From CBDAMZ01 sp965197375 (GTDB taxonomy: Bacteria; Acidobacteriota; Vicinamibacteria; Vicinamibacterales; UBA8438), in NCBI GenBank assembly GCA_965197375.1, contig CBDAMZ010000006.1, positions 62,001-126,000 of the forward strand: a stretch of DNA of 64,000 bases, written 5' to 3'. Within the stretch, counting starts at the first letter, position 1. The number at the start of each line of letters is the position of its first letter. The position numbers and the translations under genes were made by a program. The notes under the pieces are model-generated. The model worked only from the letters and a program-made list of their open reading frames with translations, ran no database searches and was not told the DNA's origin. Shown here piece after piece: positions 15,962 to 23,611 of this stretch.

Positions 15962-16568
15962 CCCGCCAGGCCGCGTCGGGATCATGGGAGCGGGGGGCCA
16001 CGAGCCTCGGCCACAAGCACCGGCGGCGTCGCGGCCGTCGCACGAGCGCCCCGGTGGCCGCGTCCCACGGCCGTGCCGCCTCGCCACCTGACAGGAAGGC
16101 CGGGTGGCGCGCATCGTCGATGACACGGGCCTGATCGCCATCGGCGTCGACCGGTCCGTCTGGCTCGACGCCAGCGGCGAGGACGGTCCTGGCCCGCTGG
16201 TCGGTCCCGTCCAGCGGGCAGGGATTCATGGTCCGGTCCTTCGACCCGTCGAACCGTTCCGGCCAGTACTGCCAGTCGCGGACGCGGGTCTCGGTCAGCG
16301 AGCCGCTCGTCCGCCGGCCGCGCGGGCGAGTGTCGGAGCCGTCGCCGTGGTCGCGCTCGTCGTTCACGTTCCTGCCGGGCCGCACGGTGGGGCGGGAGCA
16401 CCGGCCGACCTCGCGCTCCGTATATGCGCACTCGGCCGCCACTCGTGGCTCCCCACACATCGCCGTCCCGTCGCCTCCGCACATTTCACTTGCCTGTCGC
16501 GCCCCCCAGAGCGAATGTGGACGGACGCCGCCTGCCCGCGGCCGCCACCACAAGAAGGAACCGAGTCC
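15962..16568. other. About 600 bases upstream of the recombinase without a supported gene
   Basis: Long open frames exist on both strands because of the GC content (the recombinase frame itself stays open back to 16104), but none has a ribosome site and recognisable content. I see nothing firm here apart from the AAGGA ribosome site of the recombinase at 16555-16560. Confidence 0.35.
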
Positions 16569-18257
16569 ATGACCCCGCACGAGACCGGCTCGACCACTAC
16601 CCCCGGTGACGCACGCGCAACGGCGCCGCCGCCGCGCACGGTCGGTCCCCAGGGGCCGACCCTGGGCGATCTCAGCGACGCCTACCTCCAGGACTACCAG
16701 GTCCGGCAGTTCCGGTCCCGCAGCACCGCCCGCGGCCGAGTCGCCCATCTCACCGCCTTCTTCGGCCGCGCCGCGCGGGCCGCCGCGCTCACCACGCACC
16801 AGATCCGCCAGTATCAACTCGCCCGGCGCACCGCCGGGGCGGCCACCGGCACCATCAACCGGGAGACCTCGGCCCTCCACCGCATGTGCACCCTCGCTGT
16901 CCACTGGGGCTGGCTCGACACCGTGCCCGGCTTCCCCGACCGGCTCCGCGAGAATCCCCCCCGCCAGGGCTTTTTCGAGCACCCCGAATACCTCGCCGTC
17001 CGCGCCCATCTCCCCGTCCCGTGGCAGGACATCCTCGACCTCGCCTACTACTCCGGCTGGCGCAAGAACGAGATCCTCGGCCTCACCTGGGAGGAGATCG
17101 ACGAGGCCGGCGGCGTCATCGGGCTCTCGCCCGCGCGCTCGAAGACGCTGGTGGGGCGGATGCTCCCGATCTCACACCCCATTGCCGAGGCCCTGGCGCG
17201 GCGGCGGGCACGCCGCGACCCCGAGAGCCCGCTCGTCTTCCACCGCGATGGGATCCCCGTCCGCCGGTGGCGCACGGCGTGGCGCACCGCCTGCCAGGCG
17301 GCCGGGGTGCCGACCCGCTTCCTCCACGATTGCCGGCGCACCGCCGCCCGCAACCTGATCCGCGCGAACGTCCCCGAACGCGTCGCCATGCTCCTGACCG
17401 GGCACAAGAGCCGCGCCATCTTCGACCGTTACAACATTATTCATGAGCAGGAACTGCTCGACGCCGGGGACCAGCTGGTCGCCTATCTGGCGCAGCAGGC
17501 GCCAGCCCGTCGGCGGCCCCACGCGGTCGGCGCCGCGGCACCGCGTAAGGGTGCGTGGCCCGGCTCGCGGCCGCGGGGCGGGGGCGGCGGGGGCCGGACA
17601 CCGCCCGTCTGTGCGTTGCGGCTCGCGCCTAGGCCACACGGCCGGCCCGGCCCGCGATCGTGGCACACGCGGCGACGGGGTGAGCCGACGCGGCCGAACA
17701 CACGCACGCGCCGGCCCGCGCCTCGGGTGAGGCAATTTTTCTATTCGGTGGGGGCGAACGCCGTCGAAACACCAACCCACGCCCACACCGGTTCGGCGCG
17801 CGCGCCCGCGTATATCGAGCACGACGCGTCGGCACACCGGGTCGGAGGTGACGGGTCGACCGCCCCGCCGCCCCAGCCGCAGTGTCTGGTCTGCCAATGG
17901 GCCCGCTCGGGGTGTGCACCCCCTGCCCGCGTCTCTCGCCATGCGCCTCCCGTCGACGCGGTACGGCGGACGTTCGTTGACGGCTTCGGGGCACTGTCGC
18001 GGGCGCGGGCCGCACAGCCCCCGCTTCGCGGGCCGCCCCCCTCTGATCTGAGCCGGTCGTCATCGCAGCCGGCTATCGGCCGGTTCGTGTCACCACTCAT
18101 TTCGGAGGCGACCATGATCCGCACCGTGCTCGTTGCGTGCGTCGTGCTGTCTGCCGTGCTGTCGTCTGCGACGCGCGCGTCGGCCGATGCCTTTGGCGTT
18201 AGCTGCGATCTTTCAATACATTGTCTGCTCGGTCCCGACCGAGTTCACTCACCATGA
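16569..18257 (+). CDS. Tyrosine recombinase/integrase with an unusual C-terminal run-on
   Basis: The ATG at 16569 follows AAGGAA. After an N-terminal SAM-like core-binding domain (LGDLSDAYLQDYQVRQF, then RGRVAHLTAFFGR), the catalytic domain shows Arg in YYSGWRKNEILGL, HDCRR (HxxR) in RFLHDCRRTAARNL, and GHKSRAIFDRY with the Tyr nucleophile. Relatives end near residue 315 (YLAQQ). Here the frame runs on for some 245 Pro/Arg/Ala-rich codons to 18257, because the stop used by the copy at 7346 is out of frame. The run-on is probably untranslated meaning, but the catalytic part is complete. Likely the mobiliser of this island. Confidence 0.85.
   Translation: MTPHETGSTTTPGDARATAPPPRTVGPQGPTLGDLSDAYLQDYQVRQFRSRSTARGRVAHLTAFFGRAARAAALTTHQIRQYQLARRTAGAATGTINRETSALHRMCTLAVHWGWLDTVPGFPDRLRENPPRQGFFEHPEYLAVRAHLPVPWQDILDLAYYSGWRKNEILGLTWEEIDEAGGVIGLSPARSKTLVGRMLPISHPIAEALARRRARRDPESPLVFHRDGIPVRRWRTAWRTACQAAGVPTRFLHDCRRTAARNLIRANVPERVAMLLTGHKSRAIFDRYNIIHEQELLDAGDQLVAYLAQQAPARRRPHAVGAAAPRKGAWPGSRPRGGGGGGRTPPVCALRLAPRPHGRPGPRSWHTRRRGEPTRPNTRTRRPAPRVRQFFYSVGANAVETPTHAHTGSARAPAYIEHDASAHRVGGDGSTAPPPQPQCLVCQWARSGCAPPARVSRHAPPVDAVRRTFVDGFGALSRARAAQPPLRGPPPSDLSRSSSQPAIGRFVSPLISEATMIRTVLVACVVLSAVLSSATRASADAFGVSCDLSIHCLLGPDRVHSP
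18114..18257 (+). pseudogene. Signal-peptide start of a truncated exported protein
   Basis: An ATG at 18114 has a good GGAGGCGACC leader and opens a clear signal peptide: MIRTVLVACVVLSAVLSSAT then RASADA, a likely cleavage site. Only about 20 residues follow before a stop at 18257. It is in the same frame as the recombinase run-on. The mature part seems to have been cut off near 18210, where a minus-strand gene ends. Confidence 0.4.
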
Positions 18258-18788
18258 CACAGACATTCGGGCGCCGAGTTGGTCCTTTGCCAGCATCGGT
18301 GACACGGCCACCCGGGCTGAGCCGGGCGCCTGGAAAATGGTCTTGTGCGTGACTGCATCGACAACCCCTCCGACGGCGGCACCGCCTCCGACTAGAGGGA
18401 CGAACAGAAATCCCAACGCCTCGAGTCGCTGCTCGCCGATGTCGCCCGTGAACAACAGGACAGTCGCCAGGGCACCGAGTCCAATGCCCACTCCGACCCA
18501 GATGCCACTGTCCACTGGATCCTGGAGCTCGATCTTGCGAACCTCGGTATCGGCCAAGGTCCAGGTGGCCCGCCCGTCCGTAACCACCAGCCCGGTCGAC
18601 GACAGGTCACTAATAGTGCCCTTGACGCGCCACCCGGCGGCGTCCGTGATGTAGACCCCGTCTCCAGGCCGCAGCTCGCCGGAGCGCTGCAGCTCGTCCA
18701 GCGAGGTGGCCCAGTCTTGCGCTGCAGCGTTTCCCGGCAGCAGGACTAGGGCCAGCATTACGAATCCGACGGCCGGCCGCGACATCAT
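18249..18788 (-). CDS. Hypothetical exported protein with a C-terminal hydrophobic segment
   Basis: The start is the ATG at 18788, eight or so bases after a GGGAGGGGG leader. A signal peptide (AVGFVMLALVLLPGNAAAQD) is followed by a beta-rich domain (GDGVYITDAAGWRVKGTISD, then GLVVTDGRATWTLADTEVRK) and then a glycine-rich hydrophobic helix (IWVGVGIGLGALATVLLF). The small domain resembles SH3-like/YgdI-type folds that carry out surface recognition, but I cannot name a family. 179 aa. Confidence 0.65.
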   Translation of the reverse strand: MMSRPAVGFVMLALVLLPGNAAAQDWATSLDELQRSGELRPGDGVYITDAAGWRVKGTISDLSSTGLVVTDGRATWTLADTEVRKIELQDPVDSGIWVGVGIGLGALATVLLFTGDIGEQRLEALGFLFVPLVGGGAAVGGVVDAVTHKTIFQAPGSARVAVSPMLAKDQLGARMSVSW

Positions 18789-19116
18789 GGTCGCCCCCTC
18801 CCTGAGCACGCGGCTCGTTGTTGGCTACTCTCCGGACAGTGCGCAAACGGCAAGGGAAGCGGCTCATGTGTCAGTCCGGTTTCCTCAAGGACCTCGCGCT
18901 TGACCGCTTGGTAGGGCTCTCACCCGGCTCGATCGCCCCAGCCGGCAAGCTCCATCCTTTACCGGACGCTTTCTCCTGTAGCAGGAGCCGCCCATCGGAG
19001 TCCCGAATCGCCGCCGCGACGCTCGGAAGCAGCAGCAAATCGTGACCGATTTTCGCGCGCCCGCACCAATCGACGCGCCGAAGCGGCTCGTCACCCGTGG
19101 TTTGGTGCTTCCGCAG
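18785..19116 (-). pseudogene. Nudix hydrolase gene broken inside the Nudix box
   Basis: On the minus strand one frame gives AKIGHDLLLLPSVAAAIRDS, DGRLLLQEKASGKGWSLPAG, AIEPGESP; the next, after one missing base near 18915, gives YQAVKREVLEETGLTHEPLP. Joined, these make a full Nudix box (G-x5-E-x7-REVLEETGL). Relatives hydrolyse nucleoside diphosphate derivatives. The part after the box turns to unrelated sequence and its stop overlaps the start of the exported-protein gene. No start codon is evident, so both ends are damaged. Confidence 0.65.
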
Positions 19117-19210
19117 TCAACTGTTGGCGTCCAGTCCCTAACCCACCTACATGCTACAGTTTGGGCCGACATGTGAGCGCCTCAGCACTCTCGTCGACAA
19201 GGCCCGCACA

Positions 19211-19365
19211 GTGAAGAAACCACGCTGTCTCAACCCCACGTGTTCGTTGCACGGAAACGTCGAGTCCACAGGCATCATCCGCTACGGATTCTACAGACCC
19301 ACAGCCGGGAAACGGCGTCGCTCCCGGTGCATCTGGTGCGGACAGACGTTCTCGACGACGAAAGG
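19211..19365 (+). pseudogene. N-terminal zinc ribbon of an IS1-like transposase
   Basis: From the GTG at 19211: KKPRCLNPTCSLHGNVESTG, then FYRPTAGKRRRSRCIWCGQT, FSTTKG. The Cys pairs (C-x4-C and C-x2-C) are the zinc ribbon of IS1-type transposases, which usually continues TxYYRLQHRR and a catalytic domain. After TTKG the sequence changes to that of a group II intron, so the transposase was interrupted there. Confidence 0.55.
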
Positions 19366-19612
19366 GGAGCGAACCGCAGGTGCTCGGAGGGTACCGCCGG
19401 GCGAAGGCAACGAAGCGCGGGGGGATGGGCGGCGAGGAGTCGGCGTGTCTCAGAGTACCGCCGAAGCGGGGAAATTGAGCCCACGAGACCCCGTGGAGGG
19501 AAGGGGGCATCGGCAGGGGGCACCGTTGGAGGGAAAGACGGCCAACACACCGCGGGTGGGTCCCGTCTCCACGTCACGACAACGGATAGCCGAACTGGCC
19601 AGACAAGCCTTA
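19366..19612 (+). pseudogene. 5' portion of a group II intron with the start of its reverse transcriptase
   Basis: In the frame of the zinc ribbon the sequence reads SQSTAEAGKLSPRDPVEGRG, HRQGAPLEGKTANTPRVGPV, then STSRQRIAELARQA. The last part is the standard N-terminus of bacterial group II intron-encoded proteins (RIAELARQAPE...), and the preceding part matches the usual leader. It is cut off exactly where the IS630 element begins at 19611. The reverse transcriptase core, maturase and intron 3' end are absent from the window. Confidence 0.5.
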
Positions 19613-20882
19613 GTACACCGTTTCATAAATACGCTAACGTTTTCCTCTTGTACTGAGCGCCAAAATATGGCACCGTACTCCAGACGGAGTGGCGCCGTAA
19701 ACGATGCCTCGGCAGAGCCCCTATCGGATTGTGCTGTCGGCCGCCGAAGAACGGACGTTGATCGACCGGGCGGCACGATACACGCGCCCGTATTTCGAGG
19801 TGCTCCGCGCCACGATGATCCTGCTGGCGGCCGAGGGCTGGTCCAATAAGGCGATCGCCCGCGGCTTGCGGACCCGGCGGGAAGTGGTCTCGGTCTGGCG
19901 AAAACGCTTTTTTAAAGAACGGCTCCCCGGGCTGGAGGATCAATCACGCTCGGGACGTCCCCGGGCTTTTCCCCCCAGAAGTCGTCGTCACCGTCAAAGC
20001 CCTCGCGTGTGAATTGCCTGCCCGCGCCCAGCGCCCGCTGGCCCGGTGGAGCATGAGCGAGTTGGCCGCCGAAACCCAGCGGACCGGGCTGGTGGCATCC
20101 ATCAGCGGCAGCACGATCTGGCGCTGGCTGCACGACGACGCGATTCGGCCGTGGTTCCACCGGAGCTGGATCTTTCCGCGCGATCCGGAGTTTGCGACCA
20201 AGGCCGGGCGGATCCTCGACCTCTACGAGCGCGTCTGGGAGGAGCGCCCCCTGACCGCTGACGACTTCGTGATCTCTGCCGATGAGAAGACGAGCATTCA
20301 AGCGCGCCGCCGCCGCCACGCGACGCAGCCGACCCGGGCCGGGGCCCTGATGAAGGTCGAGCATGAATACGAGCGCGCCGGAGCCTGGGCGTACTTGGCC
20401 GCCTTGGATGTGCATCAGGCCCGGCTCTTTGGCCGCTGCGAGCCCACCACCGGGATTGCCCCGTTCGACCGCCTAGTCGCGCAAGTCATGACGCTTCCGC
20501 CCTATCGCGACGCGCGGCGCGTATTCTGGTCGTCGACAACGGTTCGTCGCACCGCGGTGCGCGCGCCGTGGAACGACTCCAGCGGCAGTATCCGAATCTG
20601 GTGCTCGTGCACGGGCCCGTCCATGCCAGTTGGCTCAATCAAATCGAGACCTACTTCTCGATCGTGCAACGCAAGGTCCTGACGCCGAACGACTTCGATT
20701 CCCTGGCCGACGTGGAGACCCGGGTCCTGGCGTTTCAGCGTCACTATCAATCGCTGGCCCGACCATTCGAGTGGACCTTCACGCGGCGCGACTTGGCCCG
20801 TTTGCTCGCCAAACTGGCGCTCCAGAAGCCAGACTCGATCGCCGCATGAGAAATACGTGTACGAACTTATGAAACGGTGTAC
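19613..20882 (+). mobile_element. IS630-family element, 1270 bp, at a duplicated TA
   Basis: The left end is GTACACCGTTTCATAA (from 19613) and the right end its exact complement up to 20882. TA flanks both sides (19611-19612 and 20883-20884), the typical IS630/Tc1 target duplication. The ends are well conserved, but the transposase inside has two frameshifts, so the copy could only move with help from another. Confidence 0.85.
19704..20849 (+). pseudogene. IS630 transposase, two frameshifts
   Basis: Three frames join into one DDE transposase. Part 1 from the ATG at 19704 has the paired HTH (GWSNKAIARGLRTRREVVSV). At a C-run near 19975 it shifts to PPEVVVTVKALACELPARAQ and the first catalytic Asp in FVISADEKTSIQARRR. 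Near 20528 a missing base shifts it to VVDNGSSHRGARAVERLQRQ (second Asp) and NQIETYFSIVQRK (catalytic Glu), ending at 20849. Some IS630 relatives use programmed shifting, but two shifts in opposite settings argue for decay. Confidence 0.8.
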
Positions 20883-20945
20883 TAAGCAGGTCAAGTCGAG
20901 TGCTTTCACCTTTCTTCTCCCATTAAACTGGTTGATCTTGACGTC

Positions 20946-21986
20946 CTAGTACTCACTGAAGATCCGTTGGATCTCCGTTGGGGAGTCGGTGATGCTCAGA
21001 GCAAGCATCATCAGGATCCGCGCCTTTGTCGGGAACAGGTGCGACGAGCTGATCACGGTTAGCAACTCCTGATCCTTGCCTTCCTGTTGCGAGCTAGCCT
21101 GCTCGCCAGATGGGAACGCAGTCGCTATCATCGTGCCGCGCCGTCGAAGCTTTGCGTAGTATTCCCTTTCACCCGGAGTAAAGCCGGTGGTGGTCACAAT
21201 GACTCCTTTCGCGCGCTCGTCGACAATACCCTCGGCTCCAGCATAGGAGTAGCTGATCTCCACCTTCGGAAGTGAGAAGATCTTCGAGACATCAAAATCA
21301 GAATTTGCAGTGTGTTTCTTGGCCGGTGCGTAGAAGAACGCCGGGCTGTCTTCGGCCACGACGCCAAGCATGCCCATCTCCCCGGTGTCAAAACCTCCTC
21401 CCCTAGCGTACGCCTTTTTCACGTCCCGGGCAGACAGGATCCGGTCGTCCATTACGACCATAACTCCCATGCCCCTGGCCTTCGGCGAGGCTGCTACCCG
21501 GATCGCCGAGAGCAGGTTGAGGGGGCCATCGGGGCTGATCCCTGTTGGGGGCCTCTGCGCCCCGACCACCACGACCGGACGGTCAGACTTGACCGTGACG
21601 TGGAGGAAAAACGCGGTTTCCTCGAGTCGGGCCGTGCCGTGTGTGACCACGATCCCAGAGAGGTCCGACTGTGCCTCGAACAGCTCGTTGATCCTGCGAG
21701 CGAGCTTCAGCCAGTGATCCGGAGTCATAGCCGGGCTGGGAATGTTCGAGAACTGCTCGGTCTTGACCTGCGCGTACTGCGCGATGATTGGAACCGAGGC
21801 TACGATTTCGCTTGCCGTCTTCTTGATGTCGTACCGCCCGAGAGTGCCAGGCTCTTGCTGCTCGCCCGCGATCGTTCCTCCGGTGGCGATCACCAGAACC
21901 TTCGGAAGTCCTTCTGGGGCTTGGGCGGCCATCGAAACGGTCGCTGCTAGGAACATCGACGCCGACAACGCTGAGCGCTTCAACAT
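20946..21986 (-). CDS. Exported type II asparaginase-like protein lacking the catalytic Asp
   Basis: The ATG at 21986 follows GAGAGGAAGG and opens a signal peptide (SALSASMFLAATVSMAAQA), so the product is periplasmic. Family motifs: IATGGTIAGE with the Thr nucleophile (Thr38), and THGTARLEETAFFL. In active enzymes the latter is HGTDTxEET; here Asp (Asp90 of E. coli AnsB) is Ala119. The Lys of the second triad is likely the one in SARDVKKAY. 346 aa, normal length, with a complete C-terminal domain. The substitution was checked in the bases (GGC ACG GCC CGA). It may hydrolyse another substrate or only bind one; the gene symbol is withheld for that reason. Confidence 0.85.
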   Translation of the reverse strand: MLKRSALSASMFLAATVSMAAQAPEGLPKVLVIATGGTIAGEQQEPGTLGRYDIKKTASEIVASVPIIAQYAQVKTEQFSNIPSPAMTPDHWLKLARRINELFEAQSDLSGIVVTHGTARLEETAFFLHVTVKSDRPVVVVGAQRPPTGISPDGPLNLLSAIRVAASPKARGMGVMVVMDDRILSARDVKKAYARGGGFDTGEMGMLGVVAEDSPAFFYAPAKKHTANSDFDVSKIFSLPKVEISYSYAGAEGIVDERAKGVIVTTTGFTPGEREYYAKLRRRGTMIATAFPSGEQASSQQEGKDQELLTVISSSHLFPTKARILMMLALSITDSPTEIQRIFSEY

Positions 21987-22216
21987 GCCCTTCCTCTCAC
22001 TTTCGGTGAAGTTCACCGAGCCCTGTACGCCGACTGGCCGCGCAAGGTAGGTGGCATCCAACGGCTCAGCGGGCATGGCGACTGTAACGCCGGCGTTAAC
22101 ACCGGCCGCCATTATGCGCGCCCGAACCGGCAGAAGAACTCCGAGCCGTCTCGAGACCACGTCGGTTCGTCAGCGGTCCTTGTAGTACGGCGCGGAGCCT
22201 CACTGACTACCCGACA

Positions 22217-23611
22217 CTAGTGCCAAACTGCGTGCCGTGCCTCCAAGGCCGCTGCGACGATCTCGTCGAGCTGCATAAGCTCTGGCCGGGTAGGGTGGAT
22301 GTTTCGTGCTTCGGTCAACCATGCACTGGCCGCCTGATAACGCTCGAGGCGGATGAGTGCGTCCGCGCCCCCAAGCCACGTCTCGACGAAGCGAGGATCG
22401 ATTGCAACTGCCTGCTCGTAGTGGGGCAGCGCTTCTTCCAGACGTCCGGTGACTCGTAATGCTTCAGCCAGGCTGATCCGAGCCTCGAGATAGTTCGGTC
22501 GGGATGCGACCGCGTCTGAGAACCGTTCCACTGCCTCCTGATGTTGGCCGTTCAAGAACAGAATCGACCCGAGGCCGAAATGCGCTTCTGGAAACTCCGG
22601 TGAGTGCCGAAGCGTCTCCTCGAGCTGCTCAACAGCACCGCGAACGTCACCCTCGGGGACCAACGCTGATGCCAGCCAGACCCGCAGAGACGGGTTGTCA
22701 GGTTCAAGTGTGAGTCCTCTACGAAAGAATTCCGCTGCCGCAGCCCACCGTCCCTCATTGAGCGCTTCAACGCCACGCCACTCGAAAGCTACCACACCCT
22801 GTAGCACGTCGTGGTACTCCTGCATTAAGGGATCGCGGAGGGTAGGCTCGCCATCGCCTCGCCGTCGCAGGTGCGTCTCGGCTGCCTCGAGGTTACCCAG
22901 TGCTCGGTAGGCCATCGCCAGGGGGTAGTGCAAACTCGACGCCTGCTGTTCTATTGACAGCGCCTGCCCTAGATACTCCGTCGCGGTGAGGTAGTCCTGT
23001 CTCACCAGGGCCGTGCGTCCTAGACCAGCCAACGCCGCTGCCGAGCCGGGCTCGAGCAATACGGCGTGATTGAATAGCTGGGTCGCTGCTTCCGGCCGGC
23101 CCTGCTCGAGATGAGTACGGCCGAGCCAGACCAGTGCTGCTACGTTGGTCGACTGCAACTCGATCGCACGCTCGAAAAACTTTGCGGCCTGTGCTCGATT
23201 TTCCGTCATCGTGTAGAGCTGTCCCAGATAGTAGGGCCAGCGCATGTCGTCAGGCACCAGCGCCTGTGCGTTCAAGTAGCTGGCACTGGCCGCGTCGTAG
23301 TATTCGGTAGCCATTAAAACCAGGCCCAATGCGCCGTAGGCATTGGCGAGCTCAACGGGGCGCGCGCTGGTGTTTTCGATTTCCCGCAGTGACGCGTAGC
23401 GAACGTGAATCTGTTCCTGTACCGATTCCTCCAGCAGCGAGAGATCAGGTAGTGAAACCGAGGGTAACGCTGGTTTGTCTGCTACTTCCTGCACCACGAG
23501 ATCGGCTGAGGTGATCGAGCTAGCCTTGTCCGACTGCACGCAGCCACTGGTCAGCGCGGCAAGCGTCCACAGACTCACGGTTAGGCCAGCTGCCGGCACA
23601 GGCCCTCTCAT
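22217..23611 (-). CDS. TPR lipoprotein
   Basis: 464 aa. A lipoprotein signal (LWTLAALTSGC, Cys24) anchors it to a membrane. Residues 90-440 are around ten tetratricopeptide repeats, for instance NAYGALGLVLMATEYYDAAS, AALVWLGRTHLEQGRPEAAT, EAHFGLGSILFLNGQHQEAV. TPRs form a scaffold for protein partners. Its ATG overlaps the stop of the CRTAC1-type gene upstream (ATGA), so the two are translationally coupled and the products are probably partners. Confidence 0.85.
   Translation of the reverse strand: MRGPVPAAGLTVSLWTLAALTSGCVQSDKASSITSADLVVQEVADKPALPSVSLPDLSLLEESVQEQIHVRYASLREIENTSARPVELANAYGALGLVLMATEYYDAASASYLNAQALVPDDMRWPYYLGQLYTMTENRAQAAKFFERAIELQSTNVAALVWLGRTHLEQGRPEAATQLFNHAVLLEPGSAAALAGLGRTALVRQDYLTATEYLGQALSIEQQASSLHYPLAMAYRALGNLEAAETHLRRRGDGEPTLRDPLMQEYHDVLQGVVAFEWRGVEALNEGRWAAAAEFFRRGLTLEPDNPSLRVWLASALVPEGDVRGAVEQLEETLRHSPEFPEAHFGLGSILFLNGQHQEAVERFSDAVASRPNYLEARISLAEALRVTGRLEEALPHYEQAVAIDPRFVETWLGGADALIRLERYQAASAWLTEARNIHPTRPELMQLDEIVAAALEARHAVWH

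Noticed and set aside
15915..17009. 364-codon minus-strand frame across the recombinase start
   Set aside because: Most of it is antisense to the recombinase and the rest is high-GC sequence ending at the tRNA-like arm; no family match or ribosome site.
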